Source: Lacibacter sediminis
Lineage (GTDB): Bacteria; Bacteroidota; Bacteroidia; Chitinophagales; Chitinophagaceae
Reading direction: 5' to 3'
NCBI RefSeq assembly: GCF_014168535.1
Contig: NZ_CP060007.1
Span: 2,666,001 to 2,730,000 of the forward strand
Length of the DNA stretch: 64,000 nucleotides
Below the pieces are notes generated by a model, which was given only the letters and a program-made list of their open reading frames with translations, did no database searches and was not told where the DNA came from. This document shows positions 49,972 through 59,707 of this stretch, piece by piece; position 1 is the stretch's first letter; the number at the start of each line of letters is the position of its first letter. Made by a program: the position numbers and the translations under genes.

Positions 49972-52941
49972 ATGTTTAAAAGAAAAGTAACGATCATGGC
50001 GCTGGCCATATCATGTGTGGCGGCAGTATCAGCACAGGTAAAAGATCTTGTTCAATATGTAAACCCGTTGATGGGTACATTATCAAAACCCGATTTATCA
50101 AATGGGAATACCTATCCTGCCATTGGCACTCCGTGGCCGATGAATATGTGGACGCCGCAAACAGGCGACAATGGTAATGGCTGGCAATACACTTACACGG
50201 CTGATAAGATCCGTGGATTTAAACAGACACATCAACCTTCTCCATGGATGAATGATTACGGTGTATTCTCTATTATGCCGGTTTCAAAAAAATCGGTTTT
50301 CAAACAGGAGCAAAGGGCAAGTTGGTTCACACATAAAACAGAAACAGCTCAGCCACATTATTACAGTGTATACCTGGCTGATCATCATATTACAACAGAA
50401 ATAACTCCAACAGAACGTGCAGCGATCTTCCGCATCACTTATCATTCAACTGATAGTGCATTTGTGGTGGTGGATGCATTTCGCAGAGGTGGTTATATCA
50501 AGATCATTCCCGAAGAAAATAAAATTGTTGGCTACAGTACCTATCATGCAAGAGGACGTTTGAAAAACTTCGCCAACTATTTTGTACTGCAATTCAATAC
50601 ACCATTCACCTTTAAGAAAGTCTGGTCGAAAGATGCGTATGTGGATGGACTGGAAGTGAAAGCAGATACAACCGGTGCAGTGATCGGTTTCAATATCACC
50701 AAGGCAAATCAGCAGGTGATCGTGAAAACATCTTCTTCCTTTATCAGCATTGAACAGGCTGAGTTGAATCTGAAAAATGAAGTTGGCAGCAAAAACTTTG
50801 AACAGGTAAAAACAGAAACAAAAAAATACTGGAACACGGTATTGTCGAAAATACAGGTAGAAGGAGCAACAGAAGAGCAATTAAAAACATTCTACTCCTG
50901 CTACTACCGTGCAGTGATGTTCCCGAACAAACTATACGAGAAAAATGCGGATGGAGAAATTGTGCACTACAGTCCGTACAATGGAAAAAAGGAAAAGGGC
51001 TATCTCTATGGTGGCACAGGTTTCTGGGATACATTCCGTGCATTGTATCCTTTCTTGAACCTCGCTTATCCTTCCATCAACAAAGAAATGCAGGAAGGTT
51101 TGTTGAACGCTTACAAGGAAGGTGGTTTCTTACCTGAATGGAGCAGTCCGGGCTTTGCTGATATTATGGTGGGGAATAACTCAGCTTCTGTTGTTGCAGA
51201 TGCATATTTAAAGAGTGCAAAGATCAACGATATTAATAAATTGTACGAAGGCTTATTGAACGGCGCCAACAATGAAGGTCCTGTGCATGCAGTTGGACGT
51301 TATGGTGTGAAGTATTACAATGCCTTGGGTTATGTGCCGTACAATGTAAAGATCAACGAGAATGTTGCACGTACATTGGAATATGCATACGATGATTTCA
51401 CCATTTTCAAACTGGCGCAGAAGCTTGGCCGCCCCGCATCTGAAATTGAATTGTACGCACAGCGCTCACTCAACTACAGGAATCTGTTTGATAAAGAACG
51501 GAAGCTGATGCGTGGTAAGAATGCACAAGGCGATTTTCAATCACCATTCAATCCATTGAAATGGGGAGATGCGTTTACAGAAGGTAACAGCTGGCACTAC
51601 ACCTGGAGTGTGTTTCATGATATTGATAACCTCGCAAACCTGATGGGTGGACGTAAACAGTTTGCAAACATGCTCGATTCTGTTTTTTCATTACCCCCAA
51701 TCTTCGATGATAGTTACTATGGCGGTACCATTCATGAGATCCGTGAAATGCAGATCGCTAATATGGGACAGTATGCACACGGTAATCAACCGATCCAGCA
51801 TATGATCTATCTCTACAATTATGCAGGTGAATCGTACAAAACACAATATTGGGTGCGTGAAGCAATGAATCGTTTGTACAAACCAACTCCTGATGGTTAT
51901 TGTGGTGATGAAGATAACGGACAAACATCTGCCTGGTATTTATTTTCGGCAATGGGATTTTATCCTGTTTGCCCGGGAAGCGATCAGTATGTAATAGGTG
52001 CGCCGTTGTTTAAGAAAGTAACCTTGACACTGGAAGACGGAAAGAAATTTGTGATCAATGCAGCAGCCAACAGTGATGCCAACCGTTATGTGAAATCACA
52101 AACATTGAACGGCGCTGCCTACAGCAAAACATGGCTTTCTTATTTTGATGTTATCAAGGGCGGCTCATTTACCTTAAACATGAGCAGCGCACCCGACAAA
52201 GCAAGAGTAACAAAAGAATCAGATCTGCCTTATTCGTTTTCAAAAGATGAAAAAGCATTGTACGATAAAGTAAAAGGCATTCAGCCTCCGGGTTTATCAA
52301 CCATTACTTTGCCTGCAAAGCCTGATACCATTGCAAAGAATGGATTAACACTTTACATGATCGATGAAGAAAGCAGTTTAACAAAAGAATTCAAACAACG
52401 TATGATCGATGCATTCTTTCTGCAATATCCCAAGCTCATACAGAAGTATAATCTCAATGCAAAGAAGGCCATCAACTTTGTGATCGATCAAAAGTATGAT
52501 GGAGTAGCAGTGACAACGGCTGACAATCGCATTGTATATAATCCTGCATGGTTTCACAAGAATCCCGAAGACATTGATGTGGTAACACACGAACTGATGC
52601 ATGTAACGCAGGCGTACAAGTTCAACAATGTTCCGGGCTGGGTTACAGAAGGTATTGCTGATTTTGTGCGAGCAACAGAAGGGATCAATAATGTAAAAGG
52701 CAAATGGGCAATGCCTGAATTGCAGGCAACACATAGCTATAAAAGTGCGTACCGTATTACTGCACGTTTCCTGTTATGGATCACGCAGAAATATCAAAAA
52801 GATTTTGTGGTAAAGCTGGATGATGCTGCACGTACCAATAAATACTCGCAGGAGTTTTGGAAAACGAATACCGGTAAAACTGTGGATGAATTATGGACGG
52901 AGTACACAGCAAGTCCAAAAGTAGAGATCACTTATAATTAG
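49972..52941 (+). CDS. GH92 alpha-mannosidase-like enzyme fused to a basic-secretory-protein peptidase domain
   Basis: This is a 989-residue secreted protein. Residues about 22-750 are a GH92 domain (YVNPLMGT, KRGF-like GFKQTHQPSPW, GTGFWDTFRALYPF, TEGNSWHYTWSV, GDEDNGQTSAWY). GH92 enzymes are calcium-dependent exo-alpha-mannosidases. Here the conserved HGNEPSHH-type motif reads HGNQPIQH, so key residues differ. Residues about 770-985 match the plant-type basic secretory protein (BSP) family with a zinc motif, HELMH (873-877), followed by GWVTEGIADFVR. Fusing a peptidase to a glycosidase fits attack on glycoproteins. It is about 75 bp after the protease gene. Confidence 0.85.
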   Translation: MFKRKVTIMALAISCVAAVSAQVKDLVQYVNPLMGTLSKPDLSNGNTYPAIGTPWPMNMWTPQTGDNGNGWQYTYTADKIRGFKQTHQPSPWMNDYGVFSIMPVSKKSVFKQEQRASWFTHKTETAQPHYYSVYLADHHITTEITPTERAAIFRITYHSTDSAFVVVDAFRRGGYIKIIPEENKIVGYSTYHARGRLKNFANYFVLQFNTPFTFKKVWSKDAYVDGLEVKADTTGAVIGFNITKANQQVIVKTSSSFISIEQAELNLKNEVGSKNFEQVKTETKKYWNTVLSKIQVEGATEEQLKTFYSCYYRAVMFPNKLYEKNADGEIVHYSPYNGKKEKGYLYGGTGFWDTFRALYPFLNLAYPSINKEMQEGLLNAYKEGGFLPEWSSPGFADIMVGNNSASVVADAYLKSAKINDINKLYEGLLNGANNEGPVHAVGRYGVKYYNALGYVPYNVKINENVARTLEYAYDDFTIFKLAQKLGRPASEIELYAQRSLNYRNLFDKERKLMRGKNAQGDFQSPFNPLKWGDAFTEGNSWHYTWSVFHDIDNLANLMGGRKQFANMLDSVFSLPPIFDDSYYGGTIHEIREMQIANMGQYAHGNQPIQHMIYLYNYAGESYKTQYWVREAMNRLYKPTPDGYCGDEDNGQTSAWYLFSAMGFYPVCPGSDQYVIGAPLFKKVTLTLEDGKKFVINAAANSDANRYVKSQTLNGAAYSKTWLSYFDVIKGGSFTLNMSSAPDKARVTKESDLPYSFSKDEKALYDKVKGIQPPGLSTITLPAKPDTIAKNGLTLYMIDEESSLTKEFKQRMIDAFFLQYPKLIQKYNLNAKKAINFVIDQKYDGVAVTTADNRIVYNPAWFHKNPEDIDVVTHELMHVTQAYKFNNVPGWVTEGIADFVRATEGINNVKGKWAMPELQATHSYKSAYRITARFLLWITQKYQKDFVVKLDDAARTNKYSQEFWKTNTGKTVDELWTEYTASPKVEITYN

Positions 52942-52945
52942 ATTG

Positions 52946-55243
52946 ATGAATATGTTGAATAAGATAAAAGCAAGTGCATGGATCGTGGCGTTAGGAATAA
53001 CAGCAACAGCATCTGCACAGCAAACGAAATTAACTTCCTATGTAAATCCATTGATCGGCACAGCCAAAATGGGTCATACATTTCCCGGCGCAACGGTGCC
53101 GTTTGGTATGGTGCAGTTAAGTCCTGATACAGATACCTTGCAGTATTTAGATAAAGGACGTTACAATCCCAACATGTACAAGTATTGTGCGGGTTACCAG
53201 TACACCGATAAAACAATTGTCGGCTTCAGTCATACACATTTCAGCGGCACAGGTCATTCTGATCTCGGAGATTTTTTAGTGATGCCCACTGTTGGTGCAT
53301 TGAAATTGAATCCCGGTGTTGCAACAGTGCCACGCAGTGGTTACCGTTCTGCTTTTAATCATGAAACAGAAAAAGCAAGTCCGGGTTATTACAGCGTTGT
53401 GCTTGATGATTATAAAGTAAAGGTAGAGTTAACCGCAACAGAGCGTGTAGGTTTTCATCAATATACTTTTCCGGAAGCAACAGATGCACATATCGTTTTA
53501 GATATGGTGCATGGCATTTACAACTATCCTGAAAAGAACGTGTGGACATTTGTACGTGTAGAAAATGATACGCTTATTACAGGTTATCGCCAAACATTGG
53601 GATGGGCCAGAACAAGAACAGTGTATTTCGCTATCACCTTTTCAAAACCCATCAAGAGTTACGGCAGTGTAAATGAAAAGCAGGAAATGTATGGCGGCTT
53701 CTGGCGCAAGTTCAATCAAAAAGAAAACTTTCCTGATCTGGCAGGTCGCCAGCTAAAACTCTATTTCAATTTCGATACAAAAGCAAATGAAAAAGTAAAG
53801 ATGAAATTTGCTTTGTCGGGTGTAAGCTCAGCAGGTGCATTGCTGAATCTGCGTACTGAAATTCCACATTGGAATTTTGAACAAACAGTTGCTGAAGCAA
53901 GTGCAAAGTGGGAGAGAGAATTACAACGCATACAGATCGATGCAAACCAGGAAACAAAGCAGAATTTTTACACAGCCATGTACCATGCGTTTATTGCTCC
54001 GAATACTTTTATGGATGTGGACGGACAATACCGTGGGCTCGATCAAAATAATCACAAGGCAGGAGGCTTCACCAACTACACCACGTTTTCGCTGTGGGAT
54101 ACTTACCGTGCATTGCATCCCTTGTACAATATTGTACAGCAGAAACGCAACAGCGATATGGTTAAATCGATGATGGCGCATTACAATGAAAGTGCATTGC
54201 ATATGTTGCCTATCTGGAGTCACTATGCAAATGATAACTGGTGCATGAGTGGTTATCATAGTGCAGCTGTATTGGCCGATGCTATTGTAAAAGGCACAAC
54301 CGATGTAGATGCAAATGCTGCTTTGAATGCCTGTATTTCTACTGCACGTCGCAGCAATTACGAAGGCATTGGCGATTATGTGAAGTATGGCTATATCCCC
54401 ACTGAGAAATCAGGCGTGTCTATCTCCAACACATTGGAATATGCATACGATGATTGGGCAATTGCGCAACTGGCAAAGAAGGTTGGCCGCATGGATGTGT
54501 ATGAAGAGTTTATCAAACGTTCAGCCAATTACAAAAATGTATTCGATAAAGATGGTTTTGTAAAACGCAGAGATGCAAATGGCAACTTCCTACCCAATGC
54601 CGATCTTTTGAGTACACATGGACAAGGGTTGATCGAAGGCAACTCCTGGAACTACAGTTTCTTTGTGCCGCATAATCCAACTGATCTGATTACATTAATG
54701 GGTGGCACGAAAAAGTTTTTAGCCAATATGGATTCGTTGTTCACCATGTATTTGCCCGATAAATATTTTGCAGAAACAGAAGACATTACCCGTGAAGGAA
54801 TTATTGGTACGTATGTGCATGGGAACGAACCAGCACATCATGTTGCTTATTTATACAATTTTGCAGGCAAGCCCTGGAAAACGCAGCAACTCATTCGCCG
54901 AATTTTAGCGAATCAATACAAACCAACTGTTGATGGGCTGGGAGGGAATGATGATTGCGGACAAATGAGCGCCTGGTATATTTTCAGTTCATTGGGATTT
55001 TATCCGGTTGCACCCGGTTCCGATGAATACGAAATCGGCAGCCCAATCGTAAACAATGCGGTATTCAATTTAGAGAATGGAAAACAATTAAAAATTACGG
55101 TTCAGAATCAAAGTGAAAAGAATATGTATGTAAAAAATGTTTTGATCAATGGAAAAGCATTAATAGGCACAGCAATCAGACATAGTGATTTAATGAATGG
55201 TGGTGAGATCGTGTTTGTGATGGCGGATAAACACAGCAAATGA
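52946..55243 (+). CDS. GH92 exo-alpha-mannosidase
   Basis: This 765-residue protein starts at ATG 52946, with a TTG one codon earlier and a signal ending at ASAQ. The full set of GH92 motifs is present: SYVNPLIGTAKMGHTFPGA, GFSHTHFSGTGHSD, FSLWDTYRALHPLYN, EGNSWNYSFFVPHN, HGNEPAHHVAYLYNFAG and GNDDCGQMSAWYIFS. Unlike the preceding GH92 it keeps the GNEPxHH signature, so it is the likely active mannosidase. The gene pair is separated by 4 bp. Confidence 0.93.
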   Translation: MNMLNKIKASAWIVALGITATASAQQTKLTSYVNPLIGTAKMGHTFPGATVPFGMVQLSPDTDTLQYLDKGRYNPNMYKYCAGYQYTDKTIVGFSHTHFSGTGHSDLGDFLVMPTVGALKLNPGVATVPRSGYRSAFNHETEKASPGYYSVVLDDYKVKVELTATERVGFHQYTFPEATDAHIVLDMVHGIYNYPEKNVWTFVRVENDTLITGYRQTLGWARTRTVYFAITFSKPIKSYGSVNEKQEMYGGFWRKFNQKENFPDLAGRQLKLYFNFDTKANEKVKMKFALSGVSSAGALLNLRTEIPHWNFEQTVAEASAKWERELQRIQIDANQETKQNFYTAMYHAFIAPNTFMDVDGQYRGLDQNNHKAGGFTNYTTFSLWDTYRALHPLYNIVQQKRNSDMVKSMMAHYNESALHMLPIWSHYANDNWCMSGYHSAAVLADAIVKGTTDVDANAALNACISTARRSNYEGIGDYVKYGYIPTEKSGVSISNTLEYAYDDWAIAQLAKKVGRMDVYEEFIKRSANYKNVFDKDGFVKRRDANGNFLPNADLLSTHGQGLIEGNSWNYSFFVPHNPTDLITLMGGTKKFLANMDSLFTMYLPDKYFAETEDITREGIIGTYVHGNEPAHHVAYLYNFAGKPWKTQQLIRRILANQYKPTVDGLGGNDDCGQMSAWYIFSSLGFYPVAPGSDEYEIGSPIVNNAVFNLENGKQLKITVQNQSEKNMYVKNVLINGKALIGTAIRHSDLMNGGEIVFVMADKHSK

Positions 55244-55320
55244 TTAATGAGAAATAAATCCCTGCAAAGCTTTCCAGCTTAGCGGGCAACAGTCAGCAGC
55301 AGTCTTTTAGGGTTAAAGAA

Positions 55321-55353
55321 AACGGCAACTTTCCAGTTGCCGTTCCCTTTTAT
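55321..55353. terminator. Bidirectional terminator between GH92 and GH43
   Basis: AACGGCAAC (55321-55329) pairs with GTTGCCGTT (55336-55344), loop TTTCCA, followed on the + strand by CCCTTTTATTT and on the - strand by a T/C-rich stretch. It stops both convergent transcripts. Confidence 0.78.
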
Positions 55354-56372
55354 TTGATCGTTCTTCTTTTAACACCTTCATTCGTAATGACGACAGGCTT
55401 GATAAATCCATTTTCATCAAACGATAAATATTCAATGCAGGTTTCCCTGGAGTTACCGTCTTTTTCTGTCAACGGTCTGCGGTGATAAACAATATACCAT
55501 TCATTTGTTCCCGGAATATTGATCACAGAATGATGACCTGCACCCGTTGCGATCTTCGGATCCTGCTGTAATATTTTTCCAACACGTTTAAATGGCCCGA
55601 ATGGTGAATCACCAATGGCATATGCCACACTGTAATTGGGGCCTGTCCATCCACCTTCCGACCACATAAAATAATATTTGCCGTTGCGGATAAACATAAA
55701 CGGTCCTTCCACATAGCCTTCCGGAGTTATTTCTTTAAATGTAGTAGTGTCTTTAAATGGAATAAAGCCAGTGAAATCATTTTTCAGTTGAGCGATATTG
55801 CAATGACGCCATCCACCGTATATCAAATAATACTTTCCGTCTTTATCATGAAACACAAACTGATCAATAGGTTGCGCACCATTGTGAAATTTATCAATCA
55901 GTGGTTTGCCTAAATGATCTTTGTAGGGCCCCTGTGGTTTATCTGCAACTGCAACACCAATACCGCCATATTCATTGTTGTTCTGAATATCATTTGCACC
56001 AAAGAAAAGAAAGTATTTGTTTTTCTTTTTAATGATAGAGGGTGCCCATACTGCACGCTTTGCCCATTTGATAGAAGCGGTATCCAAAATTCGCTCATGC
56101 TTTGTCCATCTAACAAGATCCTTCGACGAGAATGCATCAAAGAAAACCTGTTTATTGTACGGCGCAGAATAAGTAGGGTAGATCCAGTACTGTTTATTGA
56201 AGATGATCGCTTCCGGATCGGCATACCAGCCTTTGAATAAAGGATTGCCGGAATAAGCTGTATCTTTTTTTGCCTGCTGAGCTACTGCTGCAGATGTAAG
56301 CGTAATTGCTAACAGTAGGGGTAAGAGCCGTTTAGAAATGGTATCAGATAATTGCAAGGTTATATGTTTCAT
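55350..56372 (-). CDS. GH43 secreted glycosidase
   Basis: This 340-residue protein has a signal ending at AVAQ (residue 32). Propeller motifs are clear: WYADPEAII with the base Asp at 52, RAVWAPSIIKKKNKYFLFFGAND, QPIDQFVFHDKDGKYYLIYGG and GYVEGPFMFIRNGKYYFMWSEGGW, which supplies the acid Glu. The family covers arabinosidases and beta-xylosidases. It stands apart from the arabinose operon, divergent from a GH2 gene, so the substrate is left open. Confidence 0.85.
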   Translation of the reverse strand: MKHITLQLSDTISKRLLPLLLAITLTSAAVAQQAKKDTAYSGNPLFKGWYADPEAIIFNKQYWIYPTYSAPYNKQVFFDAFSSKDLVRWTKHERILDTASIKWAKRAVWAPSIIKKKNKYFLFFGANDIQNNNEYGGIGVAVADKPQGPYKDHLGKPLIDKFHNGAQPIDQFVFHDKDGKYYLIYGGWRHCNIAQLKNDFTGFIPFKDTTTFKEITPEGYVEGPFMFIRNGKYYFMWSEGGWTGPNYSVAYAIGDSPFGPFKRVGKILQQDPKIATGAGHHSVINIPGTNEWYIVYHRRPLTEKDGNSRETCIEYLSFDENGFIKPVVITNEGVKRRTIK

Positions 56373-56552
56373 CGTTTACCCGTTGATCAGATGTTAATGT
56401 ATGAAAAAGAATGATTGCTTAGCTCCCTAAAAATAAAGGAATGAGACCAAGCGAAAACTTAATGAAAACTAAATGAACGCAAAATGCCGCTGTACTGCTT
56501 TATTTTTACAAGACTTGACGTTTGGGATTATAAACAAAGATTTTCTTTCATA

Positions 56553-56560
56553 TAGCTTTG
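56553..56560 (+). promoter_or_regulatory. Candidate -7 box before the GH2 gene
   Basis: TAGCTTTG fits TAnnTTTG in the 226-bp gap between the divergent GH43 and GH2 genes, 38 bp before the GH2 ATG. No -33 element at the right distance was seen, so it is tentative. Confidence 0.35.
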
Positions 56561-56598
56561 TTATTTACTAATTCATTGTTACTATCATTAACTAAAAT

Positions 56599-58431
56599 AT
56601 GAAACAACTGCTTGCAGTACTCCTGCTTTTAATAATCAACCAGCTACATGCCCAGCATACCTGGAAAATTGTACCCGGAAAGATCAGCTCTCCCTGGGCC
56701 GAAAAAGTAAATCCCGTCAATCCATTACCGGAATACCCACGTCCGCAATTGGTACGCAGCAACAATTGGGTTAATCTGAATGGCCTTTGGGAATACTCCA
56801 TTCTTCCAAAAACTGAACAATCTATTCCTGCAGCAACACAAGGAACTATTCTTGTGCCATTTGCCGTTGAATCTTCTTTATCAGGTGTAGGTAAAACAGT
56901 AGGTAAGGATAGTGTGTTGTGGTATAAACGAACTGTATCAATTACAGCACTAAAAAATAAAAATGTATTGCTGCATTTTGGTGCAGTTGATTGGCAATGC
57001 ACTGTATTTATAAATGGCAAAGAAATCGGTTCACATAACGGTGGTTACGATCCGTTCTCATTTGATATTACTGCAGCATTAAAAAAAGGTGCAAAGCAGG
57101 ATATTGCTGTTCGTGTTTGGGATCCAAGTGATGAAGGTCCGCAGCCACGAGGTAAACAGGTAAAGAAGCCGCATGGCATTTGGTACACACCGGTAACAGG
57201 TATCTGGCAAACAGTATGGGCAGAGTTTGTATCACCCACTTATATTATTGAAACAAAACAAACTCCTGATGTAGATCGCAAGTTAGTACGTGTAAGTACA
57301 AAGCTTGAAAATATGCTAGCTGGCGATCAACTTATTATTACTGCATGGGATGGAACAGCAAAAATTGCGGAGCAAACACTCACTAGTAGCAGTGAAGTGG
57401 TTTTAGCGATAGCAAATCCAAAATTGTGGTCAACCGAAAATCCTTTTCTATACGATTTAAAATATACGATCCTGCGTAAAGGAAAAGTGATCGATGAAGC
57501 GAAGAGTTATTTTGCCATGCGCAAAATTTCCATGAAACCCGATGCAAAAGGCATTCAGCGGATGTTACTCAATGATGAATTTGTATTTCAGTATGGCCCT
57601 TTAGATCAGGGTTGGTGGCCCGATGGTTTATATACCGCAGCAACTGATGAAGCATTGAAGTTTGATATTGCGAAAACAAAAGAGATGGGCTTTAACATGA
57701 TACGCAAACATGTGAAAGTAGAACCTGCACGTTGGTATTACTATTGTGATGTAATGGGCATGTTGGTGTGGCAGGATATGCCAAGTGGTGATCTGGGCAA
57801 CAATTGGGAAAGCCGCCCTGGTGTGTATGGACGTGCAACAGATAAGCAACGTACTGCCGAATCGGAATCGATCTTTCGTATAGAGTGGACAGAGATCATG
57901 CAGGATTTGCACAACTTCCCAAGCATTGTTGTTTGGGTGCCGTTCAACGAAGCGTGGGGGCAGTTCAAAACAAAAGAAATTGTTGAATGGACGATGCAGA
58001 AAGATCCATCTCGCTTAGTGAATACAGCAAGCGGCGGCAACTTTGAAGATGTGGGCCATATTACCGATCTGCATAATTATCCTGAACCGCTAATGCCACA
58101 ACCGGAATTGTTTGGCAAGGGTACTGTGCTGGTGCTTGGCGAGTTTGGTGGTTTAGGTCTGCCTGTTGAAAATCATACATGGCAGGAAAAAAATAATTGG
58201 GGTTACCAGAGTTTTAAAAACAATACAGAATTGTGGAACCGGTACGCAGAGTTTGTAAATCGTATTCCCGAGCTCATCACAAAAGGATTGTCGGCAGCTG
58301 TTTATACGCAAACTACCGATGTGGAAGTAGAAACAAATGGTATTATGACCTACGACCGTAAAGTAATTAAAATGCCGGTTGAAAAATTAAAAACGCTCCA
58401 TCAACAACTTTACAAAATTGAACTGAAGTAA
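56599..58431 (+). CDS. GH2 beta-glycosidase
   Basis: This 610-residue secreted enzyme has a signal ending at LHAQ (residue 19). A GH2 sugar-binding N-domain (residues about 50-185, with GTILVPFAVESSL and VFINGKEIGSHNGGYDPF) precedes the Ig-like domain and the TIM barrel. The acid/base Glu is at 451 (VPFNEAWGQF) and the nucleophile Glu at 515 (VLGEFGG). The family includes beta-galactosidases, glucuronidases and mannosidases. The enzyme is short and lacks the extra C-terminal domains of LacZ-type members. Specificity unknown. Confidence 0.9.
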   Translation: MKQLLAVLLLLIINQLHAQHTWKIVPGKISSPWAEKVNPVNPLPEYPRPQLVRSNNWVNLNGLWEYSILPKTEQSIPAATQGTILVPFAVESSLSGVGKTVGKDSVLWYKRTVSITALKNKNVLLHFGAVDWQCTVFINGKEIGSHNGGYDPFSFDITAALKKGAKQDIAVRVWDPSDEGPQPRGKQVKKPHGIWYTPVTGIWQTVWAEFVSPTYIIETKQTPDVDRKLVRVSTKLENMLAGDQLIITAWDGTAKIAEQTLTSSSEVVLAIANPKLWSTENPFLYDLKYTILRKGKVIDEAKSYFAMRKISMKPDAKGIQRMLLNDEFVFQYGPLDQGWWPDGLYTAATDEALKFDIAKTKEMGFNMIRKHVKVEPARWYYYCDVMGMLVWQDMPSGDLGNNWESRPGVYGRATDKQRTAESESIFRIEWTEIMQDLHNFPSIVVWVPFNEAWGQFKTKEIVEWTMQKDPSRLVNTASGGNFEDVGHITDLHNYPEPLMPQPELFGKGTVLVLGEFGGLGLPVENHTWQEKNNWGYQSFKNNTELWNRYAEFVNRIPELITKGLSAAVYTQTTDVEVETNGIMTYDRKVIKMPVEKLKTLHQQLYKIELK

Positions 58432-58546
58432 AATTCAGCACTTAGTTGAAGTGCCTTTAAAGAGAAGAAGCAAGGGCCGTTTTATCAGAAGCCAAATAAT
58501 CGTAAACCGAACGAACCAGCAATCACTTCTTCTGGTAAATAAATAA

Positions 58547-58576
58547 AAAGCCTTGATAGTTTTCTATCAAGGCTTT
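58547..58576 (-). terminator. Terminator of tRNA-Leu
   Basis: AAAGCCTTGATAG (58547-58559) pairs perfectly with CTATCAAGGCTTT (58564-58576), a 13-bp stem with a TTTT loop. On the minus strand the stem is followed by TTATTTATTT, which fits termination of the tRNA transcript. Confidence 0.9.
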
Positions 58577-58578
58577 CG

Positions 58579-58663
58579 TGCCCAAGACTGGATTCGAACC
58601 AGCACATCCTTGCGAACGCTGCGACCTGAACACAGTGCGTCTACCAATTTCGCCACTTGGGCA
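58579..58663 (-). tRNA. tRNA-Leu, anticodon CAG
   Basis: The reverse complement folds as an 85-nt type II tRNA. Acceptor stem TGCCCAA/TTGGGCA, D-loop with GGTAGACGC, anticodon stem CTGTG/CGCAG enclosing loop TTCAGGT (anticodon CAG), a long variable arm (near GCGTTCGC) and the T-loop GGTTCGAATCC. The 3' CCA is not encoded, so it is added afterwards. Promoter and terminator both flank it. Confidence 0.95.
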
Positions 58664-58671
58664 GCGGGGTG

Positions 58672-58679
58672 CAAATATA
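58672..58679 (-). promoter_or_regulatory. -7 promoter box of tRNA-Leu
   Basis: On the minus strand this reads TATATTTG, a perfect TAnnTTTG box, placed 8 bp before the mature 5' end of the tRNA. Confidence 0.75.
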
Positions 58680-58719
58680 GCTGAATTTTGATTATTGCCA
58701 ACAAGGGTAACGATCGATT

Positions 58720-59637
58720 TTATTTCGTTTTCTCCCGCTTCAACCCAATTAAGAGAATACCTGCTATCACCAGCAGGGTACCTACGATTTGCGCAATGGT
58801 AATCTTTTCACTCAAAACAAAATGCGCCTGGAGAATGGTTGACACAGGACCAATACTGGAAATGATCGCCACGTTATTCGAACCGATCCGTTTGGTGCCA
58901 CCTGCAATAAGATAGGAGGGCAATACCGTTGCAACTATACCCAACAGTAATCCATAGATCCAATGTTCCTTCGCCACATTAGCAATAGAAGCAACATCAT
59001 GCAAAAAAAGAAAATGAACAAAGATGCCTGCCGTTGCGGCCAGCATTGCAAACGATGTAAACGCCGTGGCACCTGTAAGCGGAATCAACCTTCCACTGCC
59101 CACAATATAAACGGCATAAGTAATAGAGCAGAGAAACACCAGCAATCCACCCCAGAAAAAGCCCGGCTGTAAGTGATAGAGATTAAACTCCCCGGCATAA
59201 GCTAAACCGATACCAAGGTAGGTAAGCAGCAATGCCAGTTTTTGAATCTTTTGGATGTGCTGCCGAAACACAACTGCATTGATCAACACCACAAAGCTGG
59301 GGTAAAGAAATAGGATCAACCGTTCAAGCCCTGCCGAGATATAACGTAATCCTTCAAAATCAAGATAACTGCTCACGTAATAACCCAGCAATCCAATGAA
59401 TACAAGCTGCATCCATTTCTTCAGACTGAGATCTGTTTTGCTTTTTTGTTTTGTAACAAATAACACGGCTATGTAAAATGGCAATGCAAACAACATGCGT
59501 AAGGTTAACAGCGAAAGTGCATCAATACTAATATCAGCAAATGCCTTCTTCACAATAATGGCTTTCGTAGAAAACAATACCGAGCCAATAAGCGTCAATG
59601 CAAAACCAATAAAAGCAAGAGAATATTTCTTAGGCAT
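58720..59637 (-). CDS. EamA/DMT-family transporter
   Basis: This 305-residue membrane protein has about ten helices in two EamA repeats (FIGFALTLIGSVLFSTKAI at the start and GATAFTSFAMLAATAGIF in the second half). The family exports or exchanges small metabolites; the substrate is unknown. SIGPVSTILQAHFVLSEKIT near the C-terminus is the usual EamA signature. It follows dapD on the same strand, but a terminator lies between them. Confidence 0.88.
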   Translation of the reverse strand: MPKKYSLAFIGFALTLIGSVLFSTKAIIVKKAFADISIDALSLLTLRMLFALPFYIAVLFVTKQKSKTDLSLKKWMQLVFIGLLGYYVSSYLDFEGLRYISAGLERLILFLYPSFVVLINAVVFRQHIQKIQKLALLLTYLGIGLAYAGEFNLYHLQPGFFWGGLLVFLCSITYAVYIVGSGRLIPLTGATAFTSFAMLAATAGIFVHFLFLHDVASIANVAKEHWIYGLLLGIVATVLPSYLIAGGTKRIGSNNVAIISSIGPVSTILQAHFVLSEKITIAQIVGTLLVIAGILLIGLKREKTK

Positions 59638-59651
59638 ATACGTAAATAAAA

Positions 59652-59677
59652 AAGTCCTGCTGAATACAACAGGACTT
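59652..59677 (-). terminator. Terminator after dapD
   Basis: AAGTCCTGCTG (59652-59662) pairs with CAACAGGACTT (59667-59677), 11 bp with one mismatch and loop AATA. The minus-strand tail is TTTTTATTTACG. It lies between dapD and the EamA gene. Confidence 0.8.
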
Positions 59678-59707
59678 CGAAATGATATTTAATTAACCAG
59701 ACCTGTA

